A DNA stretch of 64,000 nt from Botrytis cinerea B05.10 (Eukaryota > Ascomycota > Leotiomycetes > Helotiales > Sclerotiniaceae): the NCBI RefSeq assembly GCF_000143535.2, contig NC_037318.1, forward strand, positions 992,001 through 1,056,000. The letters are read 5' to 3'. Shown piece by piece: positions 23,898-37,466 of the stretch. The position numbers were made by a program, and so were the translations under genes. The notes under the pieces were generated by a model. The model did not search any database and had not been told where the DNA came from. It saw only the letters and a list, made by a program, of their open reading frames with translations. Position 1 is the stretch's first letter; every line of letters starts with the position of its first letter.

Positions 23898-25630
23898 TTA
23901 TCCCCACAACCAAAGCAATCCCCTTCCCATCCCCACCACGCCCATCACCAAACCCCTCAATCCCTTCCACACCACCCAACTTCCCACTCCCACGCCCACA
24001 ACCGCCAATCCGAACGCCTTTAGATTTCTCCTCTCCACACCCCCCTTATTCTCCTCGCCCTGTACATACTCGCCCAACTCCGTTTTCGTGCTAAATTCCG
24101 GCACATACTGCAATTCGAAGCCCGTTTCCCCCGCAATTCCCACCGTCGGACTATGTATTACCATGGGCAAGACCCTTCTTAAAAAGACGATTTGTTTGCG
24201 ATCGAGATGATTGATGCTGCGGTAAAGATAGCTGATTGCCATGTAGAAGATGCATTGGCCGGCGACGAGGATGTAGTAGTATAGGGGAGGGTTACCGAGG
24301 CCGAGGGCATCGCAGAGTAAGTGGCCGTTTAGCCAACGCGCGTTGGCTTCGAGGAAGGAGCGGGAGGGGTAGGCTGGAGCTTGGTTTTGGAGGGAGAGGA
24401 TGATGTTTTGAGCGAGGATTTGGGAGGTGGGGGAAGGGTTGATTTCGGTTAGAAGGAGAGATTCCATGATGGCTTTTGCGGAGGTGGGAGTTTCGAAGAA
24501 GGAAGTTGGAGTGCCGAGATAGTGGGCGACGAGACGCCAGAGGGCGATGTAGTCGGCTATTTCTTGGGGGCGGAGAAAGATACCTTGACGGGGGAGGGAG
24601 AGCCAGATTAGGGTGGCGGAGAAGGTGCCGATAGTTGCTATGCTGTCGAGGTCGTTGATGGGGATGCCGTGGTCTGATATGGAATAGTAGGATGGTTTTT
24701 CTTTGGCTAGGGCTAGAATGCGGCGGCGGACGGCGGCGTGGAGCAGACGGACTTTTATGGAGGATATATGGCCTATGCCGCCGGGTTTGATTGCTTCAAG
24801 AGATTGGGTCACTTGAAGGAGAAGCTGGGTTGTTTCGAACATTCTTCTTCTGGCTGACTATTGCTGGATTAGATGAGAGGGTAAGAAAAGGGTAAATATA
24901 GTGGATATAAGTCATTGGGAAGCGAAGTGAAAAGTATGCCTTTGAAAGTACTTTCATTAGTAGCATTCTCCCCTCCAAAAATCTAGTAGGATTTTGAAAG
25001 TTCAAGCTGTGCAATTTACTTCACTATATCGCATTTACCTTTGTAGAAAAGCCTCCAGTCCTAGCTAGGACTTCTGTAACTCTAGCTGCGCCCATGCCGC
25101 CCAGTAAAGACTGATATGCCAACTGTGGAATATTGAATCAGTATCTGAATTATATTGATGGGTCCAGGTAACATACTCCAGTCAATACAGCCCCTCCATA
25201 TCTGTAAAACACCTCTTGACCTCTTTCGATTTGTGCCCAATCCTAAATCTAGTTTGAGCAAAATCACCAGTATCAAGGCCACTAAACCACTCACAACCCA
25301 ATCCGGTATTGTATTAACTTCATTCCATAGTTCGCCCAGTTTTCCATCCTCAGAAGCATGTTCTTTCAGCAAGACATACAAATCCCTCTTGGGTTTTTCC
25401 TCGCCTTCCTTTCCCTTTGGAATCGTGCTTTGGTTCCTGGGAAGTTCTCCAGATGTGGGTGGCGATATATTGTCCAAACGATTTAAGCATTCTTCAGCCA
25501 GAACATCATATGAAGACTTCATGGGATGCATCTGCTCTTTTGTAAAATGATCAGGAGTCCATTGGAAGGTATGTCCCCAGGCGTGGCGAGTGTTTTCATC
25601 ATTTCGACGAAAAGGATTGGGGATAGCCAT
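23898..25630 (-). CDS. mpaB/DUF2236-type (rubber-oxygenase-like) membrane protein, 481 aa
   Basis: Minus-strand exons 25630-25295, 25242-25177, 25122-25039 and 24857-23898 (1446 nt, in phase). The joins rebuild a continuous sequence: HAWGHTFQWTPDHF (about 16-29), DWAQIERGQEVFYRYGG, YQSLLGGMGAARVTEVLARTGGF and SARRRMFETTQLLLQVTQSL. The order fits the ER-bound oxygenase mpaB/latex-clearing-protein domain, proposed to bind haem. The later section (LWRLVAHYLGTP..AKAIMESLLLTEINPS) also fits that family. Hydrophobic helices lie near YYYILVAGQCIFYMAISYLY and at the Gly/Val/Trp-rich C-terminus. The substrate is unknown; most fungal members are unlinked to mycophenolate synthesis, and no such cluster is present here. 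It is divergent from RRG9, 631 bp away. Confidence 0.8.
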
Positions 25631-26261
25631 GCAGGCAGTGACACAGGAAAGAATGAAGAGACCAGAAATTTATCAAACAACAACGGGAAATAAAACTAAG
25701 CTATTCTTCAAGAAAAACTAAAACTTGTGAAGAAGTAGGAAAGCCTTTTGGATTTACCAAAAGCAAAAATCCAAATTGGATCCAAATTCGCCTCGCTACA
25801 ATTCATTCACCTACGGATAAAGACGACATCATAGATATTCTAACAAGTACGCTATTTCCGTATCTAGAAGGTCAATGTAGCGTAGTCTGAGCAGCAGGAA
25901 ACCGTCTCTTGACTTGTGAATATAGCACAAGATGAGACAAAGCATATATCGGACGGATGCTGATGGATTGCGTATTGCTGGTCAAGATGTATCAAGATTC
26001 GTCGACAATTAGTTCTGACGCAAATCAATGAGCAGACTCACTTGAGAGGATGAAAGAAGTGAATGCGCGGATACCGTTGATGTTGATGTTCGGATCAAGT
26101 GATGGCTGGACTGGCACGACTGGATTGATCGACTCGGATAAGCACCTCGATAAGAAATCCCAGTCAAATTCCTAGGCGAAGATTTTCTTTTCCATCAATC
26201 CCAATGTTTCCTACTGTCTGTCTATAAACTCATCATTTTCCATCGACGAGTGTGAATAGCC
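25631..26261. promoter_or_regulatory. Divergent promoter region, mpaB-like / RRG9
   Basis: 631 bp between two opposite start codons. No repeat or recognisable factor site stands out. Confidence 0.4.
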
Positions 26262-27323
26262 ATGTCTTGCTCTTGTACAACAAAAACTCTTCGATTGTTT
26301 ATTCGCCATGTAGCCCAACTTGATCTGGCTGCATCAAGCACCTCCACGCATCATCGTCCGAAAAGTCTCAACATTCGAAGGTTCAATGCCCCCTCAGTCT
26401 CATATCCATCTCCTCCATACTCGAGAGCATACTCATTGGCATATTCACCTCAACTTGTCAGAAGCAGTGATGAAGACGCCCCCATCAAAGACCAGGAAGA
26501 AGTTTCATCTGCGACGGAAGGACGCAAAGACACTACACATGACGAAATTGATTATTTAGATGACTTATTCATGGAAATTACACCAGAGTCGATAGATGCC
26601 CTTGCTGCGGAGACTCGATCTGAGTTGGCAGATTTTCAATCACGAGAACCAGAGGAATCGATTCAATCAACAGAGACAATGGAGGGGTTGTGGATCCAGA
26701 GAGAGCCGATAGACATATTTTCAAAACCGTTGAAGAAGGCAAGGTGGATTACGGACGAGGAAAAAATCAGGTTTAGAAGCATCAAAATCGACAACGCAGT
26801 ATCACATTCTCCACAGGCCAGCACATCGGATAAAAACATGGTAGATGATGGTTGGGTACCCCCGAAGCGGAAAAATTGGATGGAACAAAAAGCAGCATTG
26901 AAGGAAAAATTCCCTGAAGGTTGGAAGCCGATGAAGAGATTGTCGCCAGAAGCGCAGGCAGGGATTCGAGCATTGCATGCTCAATACCCCGAGCAATATT
27001 CAACGGCTGCACTGGCCGATCATTTTCAGGTATCTGCAGAAGCAATCCGGAGAATACTGAGAAGTACATGGGTACCGAAGCCAGAAGAGGAAGCCGACCG
27101 GGAGAGGAGATGGTTTCAGAGAGGGAAGAACATATGGGGTAAATATGCTGAATTGGGAGTAAAACCACCCCGGAAGTGGAGAGAGGAGGGGATAGGTAGG
27201 GGTAAACCGGAGTGGATGAAGAAAGCAGCTCCTGTCCTTACAACTAGTCGACCTGGGAACTCGCAACCTCGAAGGCCAGCGACTATCAGTCTCGATGACG
27301 AAATGGAGGACAGGATCCTTTGA
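26262..27323 (+). CDS. RRG9: RRG9 / neugrin-like protein required for respiratory growth, mitochondrial, 353 aa
   Basis: Single exon. The N-terminus MSCSCTTKTLRLFIRHVAQL with following Arg/Ser content fits a mitochondrial presequence. The C-terminal third carries the family core: a helix-turn-helix-like stretch, RALHAQYPEQYSTAALADHF then QVSAEAIRRILRSTW (about residues 226-265), followed by WFQRGKNIWGKYAELGVKPP. In yeast RRG9 is needed for mitochondrial DNA maintenance and respiration. The central acidic linker (about 65-130) is variable and probably disordered. The gene is divergent from the mpaB-like gene. Confidence 0.9.
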   Translation: MSCSCTTKTLRLFIRHVAQLDLAASSTSTHHRPKSLNIRRFNAPSVSYPSPPYSRAYSLAYSPQLVRSSDEDAPIKDQEEVSSATEGRKDTTHDEIDYLDDLFMEITPESIDALAAETRSELADFQSREPEESIQSTETMEGLWIQREPIDIFSKPLKKARWITDEEKIRFRSIKIDNAVSHSPQASTSDKNMVDDGWVPPKRKNWMEQKAALKEKFPEGWKPMKRLSPEAQAGIRALHAQYPEQYSTAALADHFQVSAEAIRRILRSTWVPKPEEEADRERRWFQRGKNIWGKYAELGVKPPRKWREEGIGRGKPEWMKKAAPVLTTSRPGNSQPRRPATISLDDEMEDRIL

Positions 27324-28591
27324 GCATTAATTGTTCTCAAATGTGTATAATGACAATGTAGGAATATGAACAAACCCACTTGTAGGAACGGGGCCATATA
27401 TTGATCGACAACTTTTAATTGTCCTGCTACCATTCTATTGATGTTCCATTCGACATATATCGACTAATATTACTCAATCTTAAAGGCCACGGGCGTCTTT
27501 GGGAGACATTGTCCGATGGAATGGCCGTTCCACTGGTGTTCCTTCTTATCAGATATGCTCACGACTCCCTCCTGTCTGCCACGCGGAGATCATCTGTGTG
27601 ACATGTAAGTGCAACTGGAAATCAATCAACTATACTCGGACACATATTTGACACTGCTTGTTGATCTTTGGCTAGCTACAGAGTCCGACTCAAGAACGAA
27701 CAGCTGGAGGCCGTCTAGCTATCCAGCTACCCAGCTATCAAATTATCAATGGCCATTAAGATGTGGTTCAGTCAATTTGTTGGCAAATAAACTCAAAACG
27801 GGCCAATAACATTCTGGAAGGAACCCAATTGGTGGTGGAGTTCCTCGAGTCGATCCATTCCCGAGCCTTCCCCTGATTAACACGACCTGGCAAACAAGGG
27901 CAAGGGTTTGAACACAGACCTTTGCTTTCTGTTTTTGGCCAAATTCCAGTGCATCCAACCGTAGACACCGTATATTAAGATTCCCCAGTAAATTATTCTC
28001 TGCATGCATGTCACGATAGGATAGGGCACCAGAAGAAAAGAAGAAAAGAAGAAAAGAAGGAAAGATAGGGAAAAGAGGGAAAATCGGGAAGACAGCTGCT
28101 TGGGTCTGCCACTTCTTGTTTCTGTCCGATGTTCTAGTTTCTGATCTCTGGTTTCCTCGCTGCCCACTGCTCCTGCTGCTGCTGCTGCTGCTGCTCCTGC
28201 TTGTTGTCCCCGTACCAAACCCCCCGTAACCAGTTGAGCAATGTTTTAAAGACCTCTTCTCAAGTTCCTTCTTTCTTCCCCTCCCTTCCCTTCCCTTCCC
28301 CTCCCACTCTCACTCTCACTCTGTTTCCGGATCTGATCTAATCGGTGAGAAAAGAAAATCGCGATGGGAAAATTCAACAAGCTAATCAACGTCATAATTC
28401 CCAGCTAGTTTTTGTTTTTCTCTTGTTCATGATACCCCAATTTTCTTTCGAGGCGCACAAAACTCAATTCGTTTCCTAAATTGCAGAAAGGTTGAAGCAC
28501 CAAATCTACATCTGCAAATACTGGACGAAGAAGAGAGCTTCGGCCACTGCCTTTCTATTATCCCGGAGGTTTGCGTCGTGAACAGTCGATA
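27324..28591. other. 1.27-kb intergenic region with CT-rich leader
   Basis: No gene supported. Repeats: (AGAAGAAA)n at about 28031-28060, (CTG)n at about 28172-28195, and a long pyrimidine tract at about 28265-28320 with CCCTT and CACTCT units. The tract probably belongs to the promoter or leader of the WD40 gene. Confidence 0.5.
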
Positions 28592-31500
28592 ATGGCTTCG
28601 ACACCCGTCAATCCCAGGACCTTCGCTGCGAACACAAAACCTGGTTTGAAAGCTAGTCCTTCTCCATTTCCACGAACCCCGCGACCCTCGAATAAGAACA
28701 AGAATCCCTACGAGTTAGGATTATCGTTGAAGAAAATAATTGGAACTACAGTCTCTTCTCCACCATGCTTCGACTGTCTTTCTACATCTCGGATATTTGC
28801 ATACACAGCTGGGGCCGCGGTGGTGGTTGTTGATATTGACGATGAGGGGAAACACTCGCAACGTTTTTTCCGCGCTTCTCCAACAGCAGTGGCCGCCAAC
28901 ACAATTAATGTAGCTTTAGCTGGACCTTCAACGCCTGCCAACAATGCCAATGATGGCAGGAACGGAAAGGGATTCCGAGATGCTGCAATCCCGTATGCAC
29001 CATCCACTGCACATACGAGTTTGGAATCAGGTGACTCCTCATCAAAGACATGGTCAAGCAGGGAGAGGATTAAAGCGGCTACTTGTGTGTCTATTAGTTC
29101 TGATGGTCGCTTTTTGGCTGTGGGCGAGGTAAGCAGGTTTGTAGAAAAAATACGTGTGTATTGGCTGATAAGGATATAGACAGGATACGCCCCTAGAGTT
29201 TTAATATTCTCTTTGCAAGACAATTCTTCAGATACACCGCTCGCAATCCTCACTGAGCATACATATGGCGTCGCCGCCATATCGTTCAGTCCTGATGGCA
29301 AATATCTTGCTAGCTTAGGTAATGTTAACGATGGATTTCTTCACGTTTGGTCCATAAATCCAAAGAATGGAACAGCAAAGCTACATTCGAGCAACAAATG
29401 CACTAGTTTCATCAAGCAAATGTTGTGGTTGGGAGGAAACGTAGTTACTGTGGGAACTCGCCATATAAAAGTATGGAGAGTTGAAGATGGCCGATGCCCC
29501 TCACCAAAACAAAAATTTGCACTTGACGGTACACCATTACCATTGCCAGTACAGCAGGCCCTCAAAACTCTTACCGGCCGGAACTGTTTACTTGGTCCAT
29601 TAGTAGATGCGACTTTCACATGTGTGGCTTCTTTGTCTGACCACAGGGCCATTGTTTGCTCAGAAAAGGGAGACGTTTGTCTCTTAGACAGCACGGAAGG
29701 CCAAAAACTAATCAAAGTTTTGAGCACCGGATTTCCCGTTACTTGTATTGCTATTGAGATGGAAACGCGGCAGGTAAGGATAGGAGGACGTAATGGTAAA
29801 GTCAAAACAGTATCCTTGGATACACTTCTAGCTCCATCTACTCCTCCATTATCACCCCTCCCATTAGATGAATCTAATGACGAGGTTGACCCTGGCCATT
29901 TGTGTGCTATGGGCTATGCTGGAGGAAATTTCGTTACGATTGATTCTAGACATACCATTGAGATATGGGGGAAAGACGATGATGACGCTGATCATGGGTT
30001 CCAAAACACACTCCAGCCCGCTCATGGCGACGCAGTCATGGGCGTTCAACTCTTACCCGAAAACAATCAGATGGAAGCAGCGTTCCTTACCTGGTCGGTC
30101 AATGGCAGTCTTGCCTTTTGGGACTTGCATGGCAACAGTAAAGGATCGATTACAATCGGCATAGATCAAGTGTCTATAGAGGAAGAAACAGCCAATTCAT
30201 GCCAGGTCGTGAGAATATCAAAGGAGGCTTTGTTTCTGGTTTCAGGAGATAAGTACGGAGTTTTGAAAATATTGGATCCATCCACGGGTGCATGCACTTT
30301 TGAGACACGTGCTCACTCCACCGAGATCCAAGATATCACCATTTATGAGGATGATACATCAACCATGATAGCTTCATGTAGCCGAGATCGGACCATTCAA
30401 TTATTCCGCCTCGTCTCGGATAAGTGGGAACTGGTACAAACTTTAGATGAACATACTGCTGGCGTGTGCGGTTTATTTTTCGCCGAGAATGGCGAGAAAC
30501 TCATATCTTGTGGTATGGATAGGACAATTCACATCAGACAGCTTGTAAAAAAGGAAGTACCAGAAGGAAACGCACTGGCTGCTGTCCCAGTCCGTATTAT
30601 CACCTTGAAAGCTGCTCCTGTGTCGATGACGCCCTGTCTCGGTCCTCAAGTAGGTAATATTGTGGTATCTTTATTGGATCGCACTGTAGCTACATACGAA
30701 ATAGCCACTGGACGCCTTGTCAACTCATTTCGAGCAACGGACTATGATGGAGCAGACGCTGTCGCTCTGGACTCTCTTGTGATGGGTACACCTAGCGTAC
30801 TTTCTGGCAGACCTAGTACAATTCTCGCTGGTGTCTCGACTACTGATAAGTCTGTTCGTATTTATGACTGGAGTACTGGATCTTTCCTAGACCGAGAATG
30901 GGGGCATACTACTTCTGTATCAGGCGTAGCGCTTCTGGAGAACATCGATTCATCGTCTAGAGTGTTGATTAGTACAGGGCTGGATGGCACAATCATGATG
31001 TGGGATATTGCTTCCAATTCCACCGTCTATTCACAGAATCAGCCTGAGTCAAACGATGGTACTCAAGATGAGACGCCACCAAAGGATCCAGCGGCCTCAC
31101 GCCCGCCATTGAGAAGGGTTTTGTCGAAAGCCGAACTTGCCGAATTTCAACGAGCATCGCCAACAGCTACCCCCCCTGGATCGTCTTCGCCACCCAGAGT
31201 AATCAAACGTAAGACCTCGAAATACAGCTTGGCGAATCAGAATCCTACCTTGTCAATTCCATCTGTACAAGCCGTACCATCTAAACATTTTGCATCCGCA
31301 TCAGACGATACAGGACGTAGATCGTATCCAAGGAACAGATCTCGTAGTCCAAACAGTCCTCAGACAAGAGAGGTCAGGCGTCCCTCGACGGCGTCGGTAG
31401 ACTTACGGGGCCGTGGCAAAAGTTCAAGCAGCGGCATAACTGAATCCGGATCACTTAACATGGCGACAGAGCAAGCTTGTCGAACGCTCAGAGCGTACCG

Positions 31501-31801
31501 AAGAAAGCTCTTATCTACTGAAACTATAGATGAAGAGTGTCTAAAGGATCTAGACCAGGAGTTACGGCTAACCTCGGTAGCATTAGGGGACAGAAGCCAG
31601 AAGTCTAGAACTATTAGTGAGACAGTTTTAGCAGGAATACTTGACCAATACTCCGACAGACTGGTTTCCATGTTCGACGAGAAGTTGAGACTGAGTCAAT
31701 TGGGCCCAACCAGAATGGTCGAATCCCCTACCGAAATGGTCGAACGCCCAAGAACGGCCGATAGATCCAGTGAAGATGGAGAGTTTCTTGATTGTCATTG
31801 A
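28592..31801 (+). CDS. WD40-repeat protein of the MAPKBP1/WDR62 type, 1052 aa
   Basis: Two exons, 28592-29128 and 29180-31801, joined in phase as GE|TGYAP. An N-terminal disordered segment (about 1-50) is followed by NPYELGLSLKKIIGTTV, then a long double-propeller array of WD40 repeats to about residue 800. Examples are HTYGVAAISFSPDGKYLASL, TMIASCSRDRTIQLF, EHTAGVCGLFF and VLISTGLDGTIMMWD. The C-terminal 250 residues are Ser/Pro/Arg-rich (SKAELAEFQRASPTATPPGS). They end with a helical segment (ATEQACRTLRAYRRKLL, and RSQKSRTISETVLAGILDQY). Animal homologues scaffold JNK signalling and spindle poles; the fungal role is not established to my knowledge. The start at 28592 is the first ATG of the frame. 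Confidence 0.88.
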
Positions 31802-32625
31802 ATGTGTGTTTCGTTTGTTCTACTGCATTAGTTTTGAAGGCGTTTGGAATACCTTGCTCTTTTTGGAAGTGTTGTAGGCGTTTGAAAGGAAATGCTCTCT
31901 GCATTGGGGTCATCGTTTGCATGGCACAAGGTTCTATTCTACTTTAGGGCGACTGCATAAGCTTAGGGTGGGATAAATATCAAGCTGCGACTTATTCCAT
32001 GACGCATATGGCTGGAGAGTTTTCAAAAAGAAGGGGGAGTATAGGCATGAGAAACAGGGAGGAATGGGAAATGGTCTGTTTGGAGTAAATAACTTTGTGA
32101 TAAACAATATATCAAGGACTGCGAATTGGTCGTTTTGTCCATCATGCACTTTTCACACGCCGAGATCTAATCGTCATGCTGTGTGCCGTATACTATAAGC
32201 TTGACCGATTACTAAATCCATCAATCAAATGGGATACTAACGGGTACCCTCATGTATTCCTGCAAATAACCGGAGTTCACCAAACACCTGCAGACTTCAA
32301 ACTCTAGGAGAGGCTGCAGATGGATGATCAATCAATCAGGAAGATCCATCAGCCTTACGTATCTTCACGTGATTTGATCGTTTTGGACCCACCGCTTACC
32401 TAGTAATTCCCAGTCGCGTTTACATGTGCAGCCAGCCTTCCGCGAAATTATTCTCAGAAATTCATCTTCAAGCTTTAAGAATAATTGATTTTGTGCCAAT
32501 CACCATCACTTTAATTTCACCCAGTAACATTCGAGAAGAAGGTTGATATTCACATTTGATCAAATATTTTACCTATTTGATACCCAAAATTACTACCTAT
32601 ATCTGACTGCATTCAAATCGCGAAT
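31802..32625. other. Intergenic region
   Basis: 824 bp, no gene or notable repeat seen; the 3' flank of the WD40 gene and the promoter of RVB1. Confidence 0.5.
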
Positions 32626-34114
<1,489 letters not shown>

Positions 34115-34839
34115 ACAACATCCGCTGCGGCTGATGCAGTCCATCGACTGGTGTGAGCAGTTGATTGGTGTGGTCACATCATTAGTGCATTTGCGGGAGC
34201 AGTTCACTGGTGTAACTATCAGTGTAACCTGAGAACAGGGGTTTATCTAGAGCTCGTCGCTTGCTTTTGGCGTCTAAAGGGGGTTTCTAAGGTTTCATGG
34301 TTCTGTTTGCGGATATTATGTAGTATCTCCAGAAAAAAATCTAATTGGGATTACATTCCTCGCACCTGTCCAAAATTGGTTAAAAAAAGCATTCCAATTA
34401 GGTCCTATTTAGTAAGCATGAAATTATTCTACCCGTTACCAAGCATTTTCTTAATTTTGATTTTTCTATTTCTTGGGATTTACTGGGAGTGAACGTTGGT
34501 AACGGAGCTCACTAAAGACAAAGGAAAACGCATGCGAAACTGCAGCTGTGCAGTCTTCCCGAGACAACAAAGACACCAACACTTTGCCATAATGCCTTGA
34601 ATGCCTAGAATGGACAGAATGTCACAACTAGAAGTTGATTATGGATGGATTGAGTTATGATAGAATTGTCCTTTTCTTTATTCCGTCGCAATGCATACAA
34701 AGCATTTCGTCACTCTCAAGAAGGGCATTCTACCCTTCTATTCTTTTCTCTTTATCTTCCTTTCTATCTATTATACTCTGAAGTTCCCACTTGCATCAAC
34801 TTCACAACTTTTTCCTCATCTCGTTTGATATCAAAAATA
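34115..34839. other. Intergenic region and leader of HMG-box gene
   Basis: 725 bp. Near 34134-34225 there is a loose repeat of CAGTTGATTGGTGTG / CAGTTCACTGGTGTA type units. An in-frame upstream ATG (34657) exists for the next gene but the stretch reads like a leader. Confidence 0.5.
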
Positions 34840-37466
34840 ATGTCAATCATGGCAGAGGTACACAGGACCAACGGCCATGTTGATAGAGACGCTCCTCGAT
34901 CTCCTGTTAGCATCTCAACAGATTCTAGTAGGAGGAATTCGTTGAGACCTATTCTCTCAGAGAAACATTCAGAGCCTCCAACTCCAGTTTCACCTCCACC
35001 TTTCGATCGTTTGTCAAGAAAACGAGCAGCGTCACTCGATACTGAAAGTGCGAGTGCCAGCCAACCACGAATCGGAGATCTTGCATTGAATAGTGCGAGC
35101 ACAAGCAATAGCATCGGAGGCCCTTCCCCTATTTCTGATACGCCAGTCACAGAACAAGTGTGTCTTTGTCAACCAGATCCAAAGATACCACGACCTCGAA
35201 ACGGTGCGTGACCTAAAACTTTTCTTTGACAATGATGATTGACAATAATCGTATGATTGGTTATTGAGAATAGCTGCTAGAGACCCTATGTTCACCCTAG
35301 CCTTTGTTTATTGACATGGGATTCTTTATCACCACTACAGAATCGAGAAGCTAACAATTTCCCTTTGTAGCATTTATCCTTTACCGTCAACATTATCAGG
35401 CACAAGTCGTCGCCCAGCATCCCGGTCTTGCAAATCCCGAAATATCAAAGATTATTGGAGAACAGTGGCGCGAGCAGGCACCCAATGTAAAAGAGGAATG
35501 GAAAAGACTCGCTGAAGTAAATAACATAGTAGTAGCCCGTGATCATAGACCATGCTGATTTTGTGGTGGCTAGGAAGAAAAACAACGGCATCAAAGGCAA
35601 TATCCTAACTATCGTTACCAGCCACGCAGAGCAGGGAAAACCGTTGGTAATCGTCCACTAACTTCAACATCGGACGATCCTATTCGGTGTCCGAGATGTA
35701 ACGGACGCTACATCTCAACGCCAAGTACACCGTTGACACCCTTCACGCCGGCCTTTGGAGCTGCCGTTCCGCGTAACGATAGACTTCTCCCGTCATTCAG
35801 CTCAAACAATCAGGCCCAGAAGTCCCAACAGTTTCAGTATCAACCCCATCTCGGCGAGCTTGAGAGGCCTCACTATCTAGCTCAAATGCCCGGCAGCGGT
35901 AGAGTAGACTCTCCACGTATAGGTCCACCTCCCCAACAAATGGTTAGGCGACACCCGTACCCTCAACCCCTCCATACCCATCATGAACAAGATCAAGATA
36001 TAGAGATGCAATCTGCCTCTCCAGATTTCAAGCGTCGACGTTTCACCAATGATCCTAGGGTCTATCCACAACCCTCTCCGATGGTTTATTCATCCCCTCA
36101 ACAAGGTTTCACCCGCAACCAACAAATCCCAATGTCAGCGGGTCCCTTCCGGAATCCTCCTCAACCTCTTCCGGGTTCACGGACAGGCGCAATGGGTCCG
36201 CCTCAATCGGCTCCAATGCGTAGCACACACATGCAGCAGAGCATGACACCCACTTACCGCAATCGGACCCCCACCTTCGACGAATCCCTCCGTTTGCCTC
36301 CTCTTCAAACGCAACTCCCCACTACTGCCACTACATCAGCTCATCGCCCTACCGACCGCGAAGTTCGGAGCGAAAGTAAAGAATCCCAAGCCCGTAGTGT
36401 TGAGGCCATGGTGATGACAATTCCCTTTTTGAACAAATTAAATATCCTTTCGAAGATTTCACCGCCGTTGGCGGCGCCAGGTCCGACAAGTCCTGCACAG
36501 GATGTTAGAGGCGCGGTGATTGCTATTGAGGGGGTAGAGGAGGGATTGATTAGGGAAGTGGGAGATTTTATTCGCGGGCATCTGGAAAAAGATGCTAGTT
36601 GTATAGTTCGGAGTTGGATGACGGGATCTGATGATCGCCGGGAGTCGGGGGACTCAGCAATGGATGGAGATGCGGATTCTGAGATGCAGGACGTCTCGGG
36701 TGTGCGAGTGACTAGAGAAAAGGGAAAAGAGAGAATAAAAGGAAAAGATGAGAATAAACATGAGATGGTGATGGATATGAAAGATCTCCAGGAAAAAGAA
36801 GAGTACGCGGATCCGTTCGTCGAATATCTTACGACGATCTCTCAATGGCATCGGAACTCTGCACAGATTACGAAGTTCATCACGACGGTTCCTCCTTCTT
36901 CTCCTCGCAGAGATACCTCTACTACTTCCTCGACTCCTCAATCCTCAGAAGCATCACAGTCGTCTACTCCGCATAAGAGAACGCCAATAGCTCTTATTCC
37001 GCATGGATATTCTCTCACGTTGTCAGACGCATATTCGTTGAAATTACCGATAAATGATAGTTATGCCCCGATCGATCATTGGCAGTGGATGGCTACGCTC
37101 TGGAGAGGAATTGTGGGGGCGGATCTTACAATTTATGTGAAGGGGGTAGGGAGGGAGGAGATGGAACGCTATAGAGGGGTGGAGTGGTCGGTTGGGGGAG
37201 CAGGCAGAGGAATTGTGGTTAGAATATTGGTTTCGGAGAAAGCAGGAAGAGAGGGGAGTTTACCGGGGGACAGAGAAGGTTTGAGGAAGGGCAGTACAAG
37301 TACCGTAGGGAGTGGGGGCGGAGAGAGAGAGAGGGAAGGAAGTGGAGGAAAGGAAAAGGAAAAAGAGAAGATTAAAGGGAGGATGGATGAAAAGACGCGT
37401 CGGCGTTTAGGGTTTGAAGTCGGCGAGTGGGTGAGAGGATTTGATGGGGGTTGGGGCCGAAGTTGA
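34840..37466 (+). CDS. Rox1/Ste11-like HMG-box transcription factor, 800 aa
   Basis: Sequence-specific HMG-box DNA-binding protein, expected in the nucleus. Exons 34840-35203, 35371-35516 and 35574-37466, in phase. The HMG box spans about residues 114-190: PKIPRPRNAFILYRQHYQAQ, then HPGLANPEISKIIGEQW, then WKRLAEEEKQRHQRQYPNYR, as in fungal Rox1/Ste11-type factors that regulate mating, hypoxia or morphogenesis. Cysteines flank the box: CLC (108, 110) and CPRC (209, 212). The rest is Pro/Gln/Ser-rich with a TP-rich stretch (STPSTPLTPFTPAF). A more ordered C-terminal domain (AVIAIEGVEEGLIREVGDFI..DHWQWMATLWRGIVGADLTIYV) follows. The C-terminus is Gly/Glu/Lys-rich low complexity. I chose MSIMAEVH; a further in-frame ATG lies at 34849 and one at 34657. 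Confidence 0.88.

Noticed and set aside
34657..34839. In-frame upstream ATG extending the HMG-box protein by 61 residues
   Set aside because: The extension is Phe/Leu/Ser-rich from T/C-rich DNA typical of a fungal leader; ATG at 34840 better fits the hydrophilic N-terminus.
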